This document shows positions 28,992 through 41,099 of a stretch of 64,000 nucleotides of DNA, piece by piece. The notes beneath the pieces are model-generated. The model made no database searches, was not told the DNA's origin, and saw only the letters and a list, made by a program, of their open reading frames with translations. Each line of letters begins with the position of its first letter. Position 1 is the first letter of the stretch. The DNA lies in assembly GCF_028830055.1 (NCBI RefSeq), contig NZ_CP101655.1, forward strand, positions 5,199,137-5,263,136. Reading direction: 5' to 3'. The stretch comes from Pseudomonas serboccidentalis. Lineage in GTDB: Bacteria > Pseudomonadota > Gammaproteobacteria > Pseudomonadales > Pseudomonadaceae. Position numbers and translations under genes: made by a program.

Positions 28992-29857
28992 GTGCGGTAG
29001 CGGTATTGCGTCTGCCGTTGGCGGTGGACCTGAGCGGTTTCGTCAAACTGCTGCAACGGATGCAGGTGCCGCATCGGGTCAGCGAAGAGGCGGGCGAGCA
29101 GGTGCTGTGGGCACCGTCGGAAATCAGCGAGGACGTGCGTTCGCTGTACGAGCGTTTCCCGGCCGGTGATCCTGATCAACAGCTGGACATCCCGGTGGCT
29201 CCGACGTTCAAGCGTCCGAGCTTCGCCGAACAACTCAAGCACGCCAAGGCTACCGGGTTCATCCTGCTGCTGAGCCTGCTGGTTGGCGGCCTGACGTATC
29301 TGGGCGACAACCTTGAGACCGTGCGCTGGCTGACCTTCCTCGACTTCCGCGTGGCGGGTGATTACATCCACTTCACACCACTGGCCGACAGCCTCGCGGC
29401 GGGGCAGTGGTGGCGGTTGTTCACGCCGATGCTGCTGCACTTCGGCATCCTGCACCTGGCCATGAACGGCATGTGGTACTGGGAGCTGGGGCGGCGCATC
29501 GAGTCGCGTCAGGGCAGCATCAATCTGCTCGGTCTGACGCTGCTGTTCAGCCTGGTGTCGAACTACGCGCAGTTCGCCTGGAGCGGCCCGAGCCTGTTCG
29601 GCGGCCTTTCGGGCGTGCTGTACGGGCTGCTCGGCCATTGCTGGATCTTCCAGTTGCTGGCGCCGAACCCGGCTTATCGCCTGCCGCGTGGCGTGCTGGT
29701 GATGATGCTGGTGTGGCTGGTGATCTGCATGTCCGGGCTGGTCTCGATGATCGGTTTCGGCCAGATCGCCAACGCCGCCCATGTCAGCGGGTTACTCATC
29801 GGATGCTTCACCGGTTTGTTGGGTGGTTTGTATAACCGCCGTAAACTGGCCGCCTAA
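28988..29857 (+). CDS. Rhomboid family intramembrane serine protease
   Basis: A 289-aa GlpG-type protein. The soluble N-terminal domain (1-90) is followed by six membrane segments. The first loop has the WWRLFTPMLLHFGILHLAMNG block with its HxxxN-type oxyanion residues. The nucleophile is Ser208 in GLSG and the general base His265 in AAHVSG. Both catalytic residues are present, so the enzyme should be active. The ATG overlaps the stop of the preceding gene. The natural substrate is unknown. Confidence 0.9.
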   Translation: MSAVAVLRLPLAVDLSGFVKLLQRMQVPHRVSEEAGEQVLWAPSEISEDVRSLYERFPAGDPDQQLDIPVAPTFKRPSFAEQLKHAKATGFILLLSLLVGGLTYLGDNLETVRWLTFLDFRVAGDYIHFTPLADSLAAGQWWRLFTPMLLHFGILHLAMNGMWYWELGRRIESRQGSINLLGLTLLFSLVSNYAQFAWSGPSLFGGLSGVLYGLLGHCWIFQLLAPNPAYRLPRGVLVMMLVWLVICMSGLVSMIGFGQIANAAHVSGLLIGCFTGLLGGLYNRRKLAA

Positions 29858-29889
29858 ATTTTCAGTGAATAAAGAGCACGGAGACCCTG

Positions 29890-30150
29890 ATGTCCTCTTT
29901 TAACGACATGATCAACAACATTACCCCGGACATCTACGAGAGCCTGAAACTGGCGGTGGAGATCGGCAAGTGGTCCGACGGTGGCAAACTCACTGCCGAA
30001 CAGCGTGAGCTGTCGCTGCAGGCGATGATCGCCTGGGAAATCCAGAACCTGCCTGAAGATCAGCGCACCGGTTACATGGGCCCGCAAGAATGTGCGTCGA
30101 AATCGATCGAAGTGCCGAACATCCTGTTCAAATCGGACGCTATCCATTGA
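29890..30150 (+). CDS. YeaC family protein (DUF1315)
   Basis: An 86-aa cytoplasmic protein with the family opening FNDMINNITPDIYESLKLAVE and the conserved WSDGGKLTAEQ and AMIAWE segments. It lies 32 bp after the rhomboid gene, and its TGA overlaps the TTG start proposed for the DUF2797 gene. The function of the family is unknown. Confidence 0.88.
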   Translation: MSSFNDMINNITPDIYESLKLAVEIGKWSDGGKLTAEQRELSLQAMIAWEIQNLPEDQRTGYMGPQECASKSIEVPNILFKSDAIH

Positions 30151-30977
30151 TCGAGATTGGCCGCGGTGCAATCAGCAAAATGTCGGCACGCCTGGACGGG
30201 CCGAACGTGCAATACGCGTTTCGTCTGGATGACGTCGAGGTGCCGGTCAATCCCATGATCGGCAGCACGCTGCGTCTGGAATACCTGGGGGCGATTCATT
30301 GCACCCATTGCGGGCGCAAGACCAAAACCAGTTTCAGCCAGGGTTATTGCTACCCGTGCATGACCAAACTGGCGCAGTGCGACATCTGCATCATGAGCCC
30401 GGAGCGCTGCCACTTCGAGGCCGGCACCTGCCGCGAGCCTGAGTGGGGCGAGAAGTTCTGCATGACCGATCATGTGGTGTATCTGGCCAACTCGTCGGGC
30501 ATCAAGGTCGGTATCACCCGCGCCACGCAGCTGCCGACCCGCTGGCTGGATCAGGGCGCGAGTCAGGCGCTGCCGATCATGCGCGTCGCCACGCGCCAGC
30601 AGTCCGGCTTCGTCGAAGACCTGTTCCGCAGCCAGGTGGCGGACAAGACCAACTGGCGCGCGTTGCTCAAGGGCGATGCGGCGCCGGTGGATCTGGCTCA
30701 GGTGCGCGATCAACTGTTTGAAAGCTGCGCCGAAGGCTTGCAAGGTCTGCAACAGCGATTCGGCCTACAAGCAATTCAGACGATTGCCGATGTAGAACCT
30801 CTCGAAATCCGCTATCCGGTCGAGCAATACCCGGCCAAAATCGTCAGCTTCAACCTGGACAAGAACCCGATTGCCGAAGGCACGCTGCTGGGGATCAAGG
30901 GCCAATACCTGATCTTCGACACCGGCGTGATCAACATTCGTAAGTACACGGCCTATCAGCTCGCCGTGCATCAATAA
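30147..30977 (+). CDS. DUF2797 domain protein, probable zinc-ribbon; TTG start
   Basis: A 276-aa protein. The start at the TTG (30147) gives IEIGRGAISKMSARLDG and overlaps the yeaC stop; the first ATG would be at 30180. A four-cysteine ribbon (CTHC...CYPC, about 52-72) is followed by further Cys pairs (CDIC, and C residues around residue 95). A conserved domain with VVYLANSSGIKVGITRATQLPTRWLDQG follows, which resembles GIY-YIG-like folds and may indicate nucleic-acid interaction; this is inference. It precedes pepN by 10 bp. Confidence 0.78.
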   Translation: MIEIGRGAISKMSARLDGPNVQYAFRLDDVEVPVNPMIGSTLRLEYLGAIHCTHCGRKTKTSFSQGYCYPCMTKLAQCDICIMSPERCHFEAGTCREPEWGEKFCMTDHVVYLANSSGIKVGITRATQLPTRWLDQGASQALPIMRVATRQQSGFVEDLFRSQVADKTNWRALLKGDAAPVDLAQVRDQLFESCAEGLQGLQQRFGLQAIQTIADVEPLEIRYPVEQYPAKIVSFNLDKNPIAEGTLLGIKGQYLIFDTGVINIRKYTAYQLAVHQ

Positions 30978-30987
30978 GGATTCCAGC

Positions 30988-33645
30988 ATGCGCACCGAAC
31001 AACCGAAGATGATTTACCTGAAGGACTATCAGGCGCCCGAGTACCTGATCGACGAGACGCACCTGACCTTCGAATTGTTCGAGGACCACAGCCTGGTCCA
31101 CGCGCAACTGGTGATGCGCCGCAACCCTGAGCGCGGCCCGGGCTTGCCGCCGCTGGTGCTCGACGGCCAGCAACTGGAGCTGCTGTCGGTGACCATGGCC
31201 GACCGGGAACTGGGCGCCGACGACTATCAGCTGACGGAAAACACCCTGACCCTTCAGCCGGCCAGCACCAGCTTCACGGTAGACACCAGCGTCCGGATCC
31301 ACCCGGAAACCAACACCGCGCTGGAAGGCCTGTACAAGTCCGGCACGATGTTCTGCACCCAGTGCGAGGCCGAAGGCTTCCGCAAAATCACCTATTACCT
31401 CGACCGCCCGGACGTGATGAGCAAGTTCACCACCACGGTGGTCGCCGAGCAGCACAGCTATCCGGTGCTGCTGTCCAATGGCAACCCGATCGCCTCGGGT
31501 CCGGGCGAAGACGGCCGGCACTGGGCGACCTGGGAAGACCCGTTCATGAAGCCGGCGTACCTGTTCGCGCTGGTGGCCGGTGACCTGTGGTGCGTCGAAG
31601 ACACGTTCACCACCATGACCCACCGCAACGTTGCGCTGCGCATCTATGTCGAGCCGGAAAACATCGACAAGTGCCAGCACGCGATGAACAGCCTGAAGAA
31701 GTCGATGCGCTGGGACGAGGAGGTCTACGGTCGCGAGTACGATCTGGACATCTTCATGATCGTCGCCGTGAACGACTTCAACATGGGCGCGATGGAGAAC
31801 AAGGGCCTCAACATCTTCAACTCCAGCGCCGTGCTGGCCCGCGCCGAAACCGCTACCGACGCCGCGCACCAGCGGGTCGAGGCAATCGTCGCCCACGAAT
31901 ACTTCCACAACTGGTCGGGCAATCGCGTGACCTGCCGCGACTGGTTCCAGCTGTCGCTGAAAGAAGGCTTCACCGTGTTCCGTGATTCCGGCTTCTCTGC
32001 CGACATGAACTCGGCCACGGTCAAGCGCATTCAGGACGTCGCCTATCTGCGTACGCACCAGTTCGCCGAAGACGCCGGCCCGATGGCCCACGCGGTGCGT
32101 CCGGACAGCTTCATCGAGATCTCCAACTTCTACACCCTGACCGTGTACGAAAAGGGCTCGGAAGTGGTCGGCATGATCCACACCCTGCTGGGCGCCGACG
32201 GCTTCCGCAAGGGCAGTGACCTGTACTTCGAACGCCACGACGGCCAGGCCGTGACCTGCGACGACTTCATCAAGGCCATGGAAGATGCCAACGGTGTCGA
32301 CCTGACCCAGTTCAAGCGCTGGTACAGCCAGGCCGGCACACCGCGTCTGGCGGTGAGCGAGTCCTACGACGCGGCCGCGAAAACCTACAGCCTGACCTTC
32401 CGCCAGAGCTGCCCGGAAACCCCGGACAAGGTGGAAAAACTGCCGTTCGTGATCCCGGTCGAACTGGGCCTGCTCGACCGCCAGGGTAACGAGATTGCCC
32501 TGCGTCTGGCCGGAGAAGCGGCGGCGCAAGGCACCAGCCGCGTGATCTCGGTGACCGAAGCCGAGCAGACCTTCACCTTCGTCGACATCGCCGAACACCC
32601 GCTGCCATCGCTGCTGCGGGGCTTCTCGGCACCGGTGAAGCTGAGCTTCCCGTACAACCGCGACCAGTTGATGTTCCTGATGCAGCACGACAGCGACGGC
32701 TTCAACCGCTGGGATGCCGGTCAGCAATTGTCGGTGCAGGTCCTGCAGGAGCTGATCGCCCAGCAGCAGAAGGGCGAGAGCCTGGCGCTCGATCCGCGGT
32801 TGATCTCGGCACTGAAAACCGTGCTGTCCGACGAGTCGCTGGATCAGGCCATGGTCGCCGAAATGCTCTCGCTGCCAAGCGAAGCCTACCTGACCGAAAT
32901 CAGCGACGTGGCTGACGTCGAGGCGATTCATAACGCTCGCGAATTTGCCCGCAAGCAACTGGCGGACAACCTGTTCGAAGCGCTGTGGCTGCGTTACCAG
33001 GCCAACCGCGACCTGTCCAGGCAAACGCCGTACGTGGCCGAGGCCGAGCATTTCGCCCGTCGTGCGTTGCAGAACATTGCGCTGTCGTACCTGATGCTCA
33101 GCGGCAAACCAGAAGTGCTGGCCGCCGCCCTTGAGCAATTCGAAACCAGCGACAACATGACCGAGCGCCTGACCGCGCTGGCCGTGCTGGTCAACTCACC
33201 GTTCGAAGAGCAGAAAGCCCTGGCGCTGGCGAGCTTCGCCGAGCACTTCAAGGACAACCCGCTGGTCATGGATCAGTGGTTCAGCGTGCAGGCCGGCAGC
33301 ACCTTGCCGGGCGGTCTGGAGCGCGTGAAAGCCTTGATGCAGCACCAGGCGTTCAACATCAAGAACCCGAACAAGGTGCGCGCACTGGTTGGCGCGTTCG
33401 CCGGGCAGAACCTGATCAACTTCCACGCCGCCGACGGTTCGGGCTACCGCTTCCTCGCGGACCTGGTGATCGAACTGAACGGCTTCAACCCGCAGATCGC
33501 TTCGCGCCAACTGGCGCCGCTGACCCGCTGGCGCAAATACGACACTGCGCGGCAGGCGTTGATGAAGGCCGAGCTGGAGCGGATTCTGGCTTCGGGGCAG
33601 CTGTCGAGTGACGTGTACGAAGTGGTGAGCAAAAGCCTGGCTTAA
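30988..33645 (+). CDS. pepN: Aminopeptidase N
   Basis: An 885-aa M1-family zinc metalloaminopeptidase of the cytoplasm that removes N-terminal residues in the final step of protein turnover. The substrate-anchoring motif GAMEN is at 267-271. The zinc site HExxH is His303, Glu304 and His307 (HEYFHNW), with the distal ligand Glu326 (LKEGF). The C-terminal helical domain is full length. It is the last gene of the nadK operon and is followed by a hairpin terminator. Confidence 0.96.
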   Translation: MRTEQPKMIYLKDYQAPEYLIDETHLTFELFEDHSLVHAQLVMRRNPERGPGLPPLVLDGQQLELLSVTMADRELGADDYQLTENTLTLQPASTSFTVDTSVRIHPETNTALEGLYKSGTMFCTQCEAEGFRKITYYLDRPDVMSKFTTTVVAEQHSYPVLLSNGNPIASGPGEDGRHWATWEDPFMKPAYLFALVAGDLWCVEDTFTTMTHRNVALRIYVEPENIDKCQHAMNSLKKSMRWDEEVYGREYDLDIFMIVAVNDFNMGAMENKGLNIFNSSAVLARAETATDAAHQRVEAIVAHEYFHNWSGNRVTCRDWFQLSLKEGFTVFRDSGFSADMNSATVKRIQDVAYLRTHQFAEDAGPMAHAVRPDSFIEISNFYTLTVYEKGSEVVGMIHTLLGADGFRKGSDLYFERHDGQAVTCDDFIKAMEDANGVDLTQFKRWYSQAGTPRLAVSESYDAAAKTYSLTFRQSCPETPDKVEKLPFVIPVELGLLDRQGNEIALRLAGEAAAQGTSRVISVTEAEQTFTFVDIAEHPLPSLLRGFSAPVKLSFPYNRDQLMFLMQHDSDGFNRWDAGQQLSVQVLQELIAQQQKGESLALDPRLISALKTVLSDESLDQAMVAEMLSLPSEAYLTEISDVADVEAIHNAREFARKQLADNLFEALWLRYQANRDLSRQTPYVAEAEHFARRALQNIALSYLMLSGKPEVLAAALEQFETSDNMTERLTALAVLVNSPFEEQKALALASFAEHFKDNPLVMDQWFSVQAGSTLPGGLERVKALMQHQAFNIKNPNKVRALVGAFAGQNLINFHAADGSGYRFLADLVIELNGFNPQIASRQLAPLTRWRKYDTARQALMKAELERILASGQLSSDVYEVVSKSLA

Positions 33646-33658
33646 CGCGTAACGAAAG

Positions 33659-33689
33659 GTGGGAGCCGGTTTGCTCCCACAGTTTTTTG
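33659..33689 (+). terminator. Rho-independent terminator after pepN
   Basis: Stem GTGGGAGC / GCTCCCAC with a 6-nt loop, followed by AGTTTTTT. It is 14 bp after the pepN stop. The stem resembles half of a REP arm and may have been derived from one. Confidence 0.8.
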
Positions 33690-33705
33690 CGTCGTTCACA
33701 AATCT

Positions 33706-33793
33706 CTGTAGGAGCTGCGGCACGCTGCGATCTTTTGATTCTGATCTTGAAAAATCAAAGTCAAAAGATCGCAGCGTGCCGCAGCTCCTACAG
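33706..33793. repeat. REP pair, GCAGCTCCTACA family
   Basis: Inverted arms CTGTAGGAGCTGCGGCACGC...GATCTTTTGA and TCAAAAGATCGCAGCGTGCC...CTACAG surround a spacer of about 25 bp, between the convergent pepN and katG genes. Confidence 0.88.
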
Positions 33794-33802
33794 GTTTTTG
33801 CG

Positions 33803-36410
<2,608 letters not shown>

Positions 36411-38447
36411 ATGCCTGCCCGTTCCCAGCCCCTTCAACGACGCCTGACACCTCTGGCCGCCGCGCTGCTGATTGCCTCGCCGGTGTTCGCTGCCGAGCCG
36501 CTCGAGCTACAACCGCAAGTCATCACCGGCAATCCCCTGGGCAGCCAGACCCTGGCATCGCCCTCGACCGTGCTCAGCGGCGACGACCTCACGTTTCAGC
36601 AGAAGGGCAGCCTCGGTGAGACCCTGAACAAACAGCCCGGGGTGTCCTCGTCGTACTTCGGCCCGGGCGCGAGTCGGCCGATCATTCGCGGTCAGGACGG
36701 TGACCGCATTCGCATCCTGCGCAATGGCGTCGGCGCGTTGGACGCCTCGTCGCTGTCGTACGATCACGCGGTGCCGCTGGACCCGGTCAACGTCGAGCGC
36801 ATTGAGATCGTCCGTGGCCCGGCGGCTCTGCTGTACGGCGGCAGCGCGATCGGCGGGGTGGTCAACACCTTCGATAACCGCATCCCCACCGAAGCCATCG
36901 ACGGCATACACGGCGCCGGCGAGTTGCGCTACGGCGGTGCCGACACCACCCGCAGCAGCGCGGGGAAACTGGAGGCCGGCAACGGTCAGTTCGCTTTGCA
37001 CCTGGATGCCAGCGCTCGTGAGTTCAATGACCTGAAGATTCCCGGTTACGCCAAGACCGGCGCTGCACGCGCCAACGACGACGGCGATTCGCGCAAGCAT
37101 CGTCTGGCCAACAGCGACGGTCGCCAGGACGGTGGTGCCGTCGGCGGTTCCTACACCTGGGATGACGGTTACGCCGGTTTGTCCTACAGCAATTACGATT
37201 CGAACTACGGCTCTCCCGCCGAAGACGACGTGCGCATTCGCATGCAGCAGGAGCACTACGCGTTCGCCTCGGAAATCCGCAACCTCGACGGCCCGTTCAG
37301 CTCGATCAAACTCGACGCCGGCTACACCGATTACCAGCACCGGGAAATCGAGGGCGGCGAGGTCGGTACCACGTTCAAGAACAAGGGCTACGAAGCTCGG
37401 GTCGAGGCCCGGCATCAGCCACTGGGGCCGTTCAACGGGGTGATCGGCGCCCAGGTCAGCCGCAACGAATTCTCGGCGCTGGGCGAAGAAGCGTTTGTGC
37501 CGCACACCGATACCGATGCCGGCGCACTGTTCATTCTGGAAGAGTTACAGGCCACCGAGCGCCTGCTGTTCACCCTCGGCGGGCGACTGGAGCACACCAC
37601 CGTCGATCCGGATGCCAAAGGCAACGAGCGTTTTGCCAACGCCGACCGCTCCAGCAGTTTCACCGCCGGCAGCCTGTCGTCCGGCGCGGTGTATACGCTG
37701 ACGCCGATCTGGTCGGTCGCCGCGACATTGGGCTACACCGAGCGCGCGCCGACGTTCTATGAGTTGTACGCCAATGGTGCCCACGTCGCGACTGGCACCT
37801 ATGAAGTCGGCGACGCCGGGCTGTCGAAAGAAAAAGCCGTGTCCAGCGACCTGGCGTTGCGCTTCGACAACGGCACGCACAAAGGCAGCGTCGGTGTGTT
37901 CTATAGCCATTTTTCGAACTACATCGGTCTGCTCGGCACCGGCCGTACACTCAATGATGAAGGGGAGGAGGACGCAGGGGGTATTCCCGAATACACCTAC
38001 TCGGGCGTGCGCGCACGCTTCAGTGGTATCGAGGCGCAGGATCGCTGGACGCTTGGCGAAAATGCCTACGGCAAGTTTGCTCTGGAGCTGTCAGGCGATT
38101 ACACCCGCGCCAAGAACCTCGACACCGGCGAAGACCTGCCGCGCATCGCGCCACTGCGCTTGAACAGCGGTTTGCTGTGGGAACTGGATCGCTGGCAGGC
38201 GCGGATCGATATCGAACACGCCAGCTCGCAGCATCGTGTGCCGGCCAACGAAAGCAGCACCGATGGCTACACCACGCTGGGCGCCAATGTGGGTTATCAC
38301 TTTGATGTCGGCCAGAGCAAATGGCTGGCCTTCGTCAACGCCGAGAACCTGACCAACCAGACCGTGCGCTACGCCAGTTCGATCCTGCGCGACATCGCGC
38401 CGGCAGAAGGGCGCAGCATTCAGGTGGGCTTGCGCACCACGTTCTGA
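36411..38447 (+). CDS. znuD: TonB-dependent outer-membrane receptor, zinc uptake (ZnuD-like)
   Basis: A 678-aa receptor. Sec signal 1-27 (ending PVFA); plug domain with VLSGDDLTFQQKGSLGETL and RGQDGDRIRILRNGVG, and VERIEIVRGPAALLYGGSAIGGVVN near residue 130; then a beta barrel ending in Phe (GLRTTF). The plug start and overall length match the ZnuD/PA0781 group. The zinc assignment rests on that resemblance plus the Zur box upstream. A copper or other metal role is the alternative. No TonB or inner-membrane zinc transporter is nearby. Confidence 0.85.
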   Translation: MPARSQPLQRRLTPLAAALLIASPVFAAEPLELQPQVITGNPLGSQTLASPSTVLSGDDLTFQQKGSLGETLNKQPGVSSSYFGPGASRPIIRGQDGDRIRILRNGVGALDASSLSYDHAVPLDPVNVERIEIVRGPAALLYGGSAIGGVVNTFDNRIPTEAIDGIHGAGELRYGGADTTRSSAGKLEAGNGQFALHLDASAREFNDLKIPGYAKTGAARANDDGDSRKHRLANSDGRQDGGAVGGSYTWDDGYAGLSYSNYDSNYGSPAEDDVRIRMQQEHYAFASEIRNLDGPFSSIKLDAGYTDYQHREIEGGEVGTTFKNKGYEARVEARHQPLGPFNGVIGAQVSRNEFSALGEEAFVPHTDTDAGALFILEELQATERLLFTLGGRLEHTTVDPDAKGNERFANADRSSSFTAGSLSSGAVYTLTPIWSVAATLGYTERAPTFYELYANGAHVATGTYEVGDAGLSKEKAVSSDLALRFDNGTHKGSVGVFYSHFSNYIGLLGTGRTLNDEGEEDAGGIPEYTYSGVRARFSGIEAQDRWTLGENAYGKFALELSGDYTRAKNLDTGEDLPRIAPLRLNSGLLWELDRWQARIDIEHASSQHRVPANESSTDGYTTLGANVGYHFDVGQSKWLAFVNAENLTNQTVRYASSILRDIAPAEGRSIQVGLRTTF

Positions 38448-38471
38448 TTAGTTGACCTGTTAACACTCCCC

Positions 38472-38545
38472 CCTGTAGGAGCTGCCGCAGGCTGCGATCT
38501 GTTGATTTTGCTTAAAGATCGCAGCCTGCGGCAGCTCCTACGGGG
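38472..38545. repeat. REP pair, CGGCAGCTCCTAC family
   Basis: Inverted arms GTAGGAGCTGCCGCAGGCTG and CAGCCTGCGGCAGCTCCTAC surround a short spacer between the convergent receptor and LTA-synthase-like genes. Confidence 0.88.
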
Positions 38546-38554
38546 AGTTTGTGA

Positions 38555-40765
38555 TCAGCTCGATTGCGCAGTGTCGTCCTCCGGCACCGGATCCATCAAA
38601 TCCTCCTGCCCCGGCAACTCAGTGATCACACTGAAATCCGTGACCTCCACTGCACCCAGCCCATAACCCAGCAAGTGGAACGAGAAGGCCTTGCGCTGTT
38701 TCGGGTTGTCGAAACTGAAGTCCATCTCCAATGGCTGATCCGCCGTGGCGACCATCTCCGTCGGCAGGCCCAGTTGCACGTCCTGTTCGAACTCCTTGGC
38801 CTTGAGCTGAATGTACGCCGCCTGCTGCGGATCCACCGAACGCACGGTCAGGCGCACGCGAGTGTGCGAGCCTTTGGGCATTTCCAGGTATTGCGCGCCG
38901 ATCAGGTTGTCGGCCCAGTCATCGTTGATCTGCGCCTGCAGCGGGATGATGTTGTTGCTGCCGAACTGATAGCGCTGATTGAGCGGCGTGCGCAGCAGCG
39001 ACAGGTCCAGCGCCATGGCGCGGGCGGCAATCTGTCGGGCGTGCTGGCTGCTTTCATTGCCCTTGAAGGTGGCGCTGTCGGCAATGAAACCGGCGCTTTG
39101 GTAATAGCGGCAGCGGCGCGGCATGTCGCACTCGGAGAAGATCCCCTGGCCGTTGTGGTAGCGCAGCTTGCCGTTGGTATAGGACATGATTTCGCGCCCG
39201 CTGTCGTAGTCGCGAAACAGCGAACGGCCGCTCAACGCCGATGGCACCGGCAAGTCGAAATAGTCGAGGATCGACGCGCTCAGATCGACATGGCCATACA
39301 CCCCGGCATTCAGTCGCGGCAGTTGTGCCTGTTCCGGCGCCAGCGTCAGGTTGAAGCCCCAGGACGACGCCAGGCGAACGCCATCGATGCCGTGGGATTC
39401 GTCCGAGGTGATCACCACCAGTGTGTCTTTCAGCACGCCCTGGCGTTCGAGACCGCTGAGGAACTGCTCCAGCGCATCGTCGAGATAGCCGACGGCGGCC
39501 TGCTTCGGCGTGTCGTAACGCTCCAGGTATTCTTCCGGGGCGGAGTAGGGCTGGTGCGTGCCGACAGTCAGCAGGGTGAGCATCCACGGTTGCTTCTGTT
39601 TCTTCAGTTGGCCGACGTAATCCAGCGCGCCTTCGAAGAACGCCTTGTCATCCTTGCCCCACGGAAACTCCAGGTAGTTGGCGTTGGTGAACCATTCCAG
39701 GCCATGGGTCGCATCGAAACCGATGTGCGGCATGATCTTGTCTTTGGCCATGAAGCGCAGACCGGCGCCTTGCAGGTAATGCGTGCTGAAGCCGTGCTGG
39801 CGCAGCTGCGCCGGCAGACACGCCTGATTGCGCTCCTGCTGGGTGAGCATTTCCACGCCTTTGGGCGTGCCGTTGTTGAGTTTGTCGTAATCGCCACAGA
39901 GCATGGCGTACAGGCCGCGAATGGTCTGATGGGTATGCAGCACGTAATCCGGGGTGTTCATGCCGCGCTCGGCCCAGCGGCTGAGATTGGGCATCAGGTC
40001 TTCCTGATAACGGCTGCCGATGGCCTCGCGGTTGGCGCGGATGTAGGCGCCGGGAATGCCTTCCAGCGCGATGATCAGCACGTTGCGCGCCTGACCCGGT
40101 GCGGCCAGCAGCTTGTGTCCGTTGAGGTCCAGATCGGTCAGCCCGGCCATCTGCGGCGCGGGTTCTTCGACGTCACCGTCCAGCCATTCTTCGGCCTGCA
40201 ACTGCAGATCGGCCACCTGCGAGGCGAGCAAATGATGCGGCAGGTTGTACAGGCGCCACGGGTCATCATCGTTCGGCCACAGGTTCTGCGCGCCCCAGTG
40301 CGCGGCGAACAGCAGCGCCGGCGCGGCCCACACCGTGCGGGGCAGGGCAGGCGCGGGTTGGCCGCGATTGGCGAAACGGGTCACCAACCAGAGACTCAGC
40401 GCCAACAGCAAGGCAATGCCCAGCGCAGGATGGGCGAGGCCGCCACCGGTGGAGTTTTCCACGAACTGCGGGTCAATCAGGTAATGCAGGTCGGAAGGGT
40501 TCGGCAGTCGGCCGACGGCGCTCACCAGCTCGGCCGTCGCCACCGCCAGCAGCCCCCAGAACAGCAGCAACGGCAACGCCAGCCACCACGCACGGCGATG
40601 CAGCAACACCACCAGCAGGCTGCCGATCGCCAGGTCGGACAAATAGCCCAACGGCGATGACCAGCCCAACGCCGCGCGCAGGCACACCGGTACGATCAGT
40701 ACCAGCAGCATCAGGGAAAAGAGGCGGGCGTGCGGCTGCCGCAACCAACGAAAAAGAACGCTCAC
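38555..40765 (-). CDS. LTA synthase family / sulfatase-fold phosphotransferase, membrane protein
   Basis: A 736-aa protein with five or so N-terminal membrane helices (residues about 15-155) and a large periplasmic alkaline-phosphatase-fold domain. ALEGIPGAY (Glu235) and the nucleophile Thr281 in HTHQTIRGLYAMLCGDYD correspond to the metal and active-site Thr of LtaS/OpgB enzymes. ITSDESHGIDG supplies further metal ligands. In Gram-negatives such enzymes transfer phosphoglycerol-type groups to glucans or other envelope glycans; the acceptor here is unknown. It uses GTG as start, with GGAAGG before it. Confidence 0.82.
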   Translation of the reverse strand: MSVLFRWLRQPHARLFSLMLLVLIVPVCLRAALGWSSPLGYLSDLAIGSLLVVLLHRRAWWLALPLLLFWGLLAVATAELVSAVGRLPNPSDLHYLIDPQFVENSTGGGLAHPALGIALLLALSLWLVTRFANRGQPAPALPRTVWAAPALLFAAHWGAQNLWPNDDDPWRLYNLPHHLLASQVADLQLQAEEWLDGDVEEPAPQMAGLTDLDLNGHKLLAAPGQARNVLIIALEGIPGAYIRANREAIGSRYQEDLMPNLSRWAERGMNTPDYVLHTHQTIRGLYAMLCGDYDKLNNGTPKGVEMLTQQERNQACLPAQLRQHGFSTHYLQGAGLRFMAKDKIMPHIGFDATHGLEWFTNANYLEFPWGKDDKAFFEGALDYVGQLKKQKQPWMLTLLTVGTHQPYSAPEEYLERYDTPKQAAVGYLDDALEQFLSGLERQGVLKDTLVVITSDESHGIDGVRLASSWGFNLTLAPEQAQLPRLNAGVYGHVDLSASILDYFDLPVPSALSGRSLFRDYDSGREIMSYTNGKLRYHNGQGIFSECDMPRRCRYYQSAGFIADSATFKGNESSQHARQIAARAMALDLSLLRTPLNQRYQFGSNNIIPLQAQINDDWADNLIGAQYLEMPKGSHTRVRLTVRSVDPQQAAYIQLKAKEFEQDVQLGLPTEMVATADQPLEMDFSFDNPKQRKAFSFHLLGYGLGAVEVTDFSVITELPGQEDLMDPVPEDDTAQSS

Positions 40766-41099
40766 AAAAAGACCTTCCAGCCATCAAACCGTCATAAAAG
40801 TGTGCGCGATGATACCAAGGGTGGGCTGCCTGATCGCCCTTTTAAACACCGGGCTGATCTGCGTCCGCCAGTGCGGCACAAGGCGTGAAACCGCGTCCGG
40901 TATACGTGTCAGGCCGATAGCGGCGAATGGACGGGGGTGATACCGACGGCAGATTTATTGTTTCAGACTGTTTAAGGTTTGCCGTCGCAGGCCCTGGCTG
41001 GCCGCGTTTCTGGACAGGGTGGTGACCACTCAGTAGCATTCGAGCCCAACGGATTTTCCCTTTGCACGTCGCCCGGCGTGGATCTCTCAAGGAATCGGC
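40766..41099. other. Intergenic region, nothing recognised
   Basis: There are 334 bp between the divergent LTA-synthase-like gene and the small membrane protein. No repeat, terminator or conserved site is recognised. It presumably holds both promoters. Confidence 0.5.

Noticed and set aside
30931..33138. 735-codon frame antisense to pepN
   Set aside because: It mirrors a strongly supported gene. Long antisense frames are expected in GC-rich DNA, and the protein has no recognisable domain.
38564..40660. 698-codon frame antisense to the LTA-synthase-like gene
   Set aside because: Shadow of a gene with clear active-site motifs. Its Arg/Gln/His-rich composition is typical of antisense frames.
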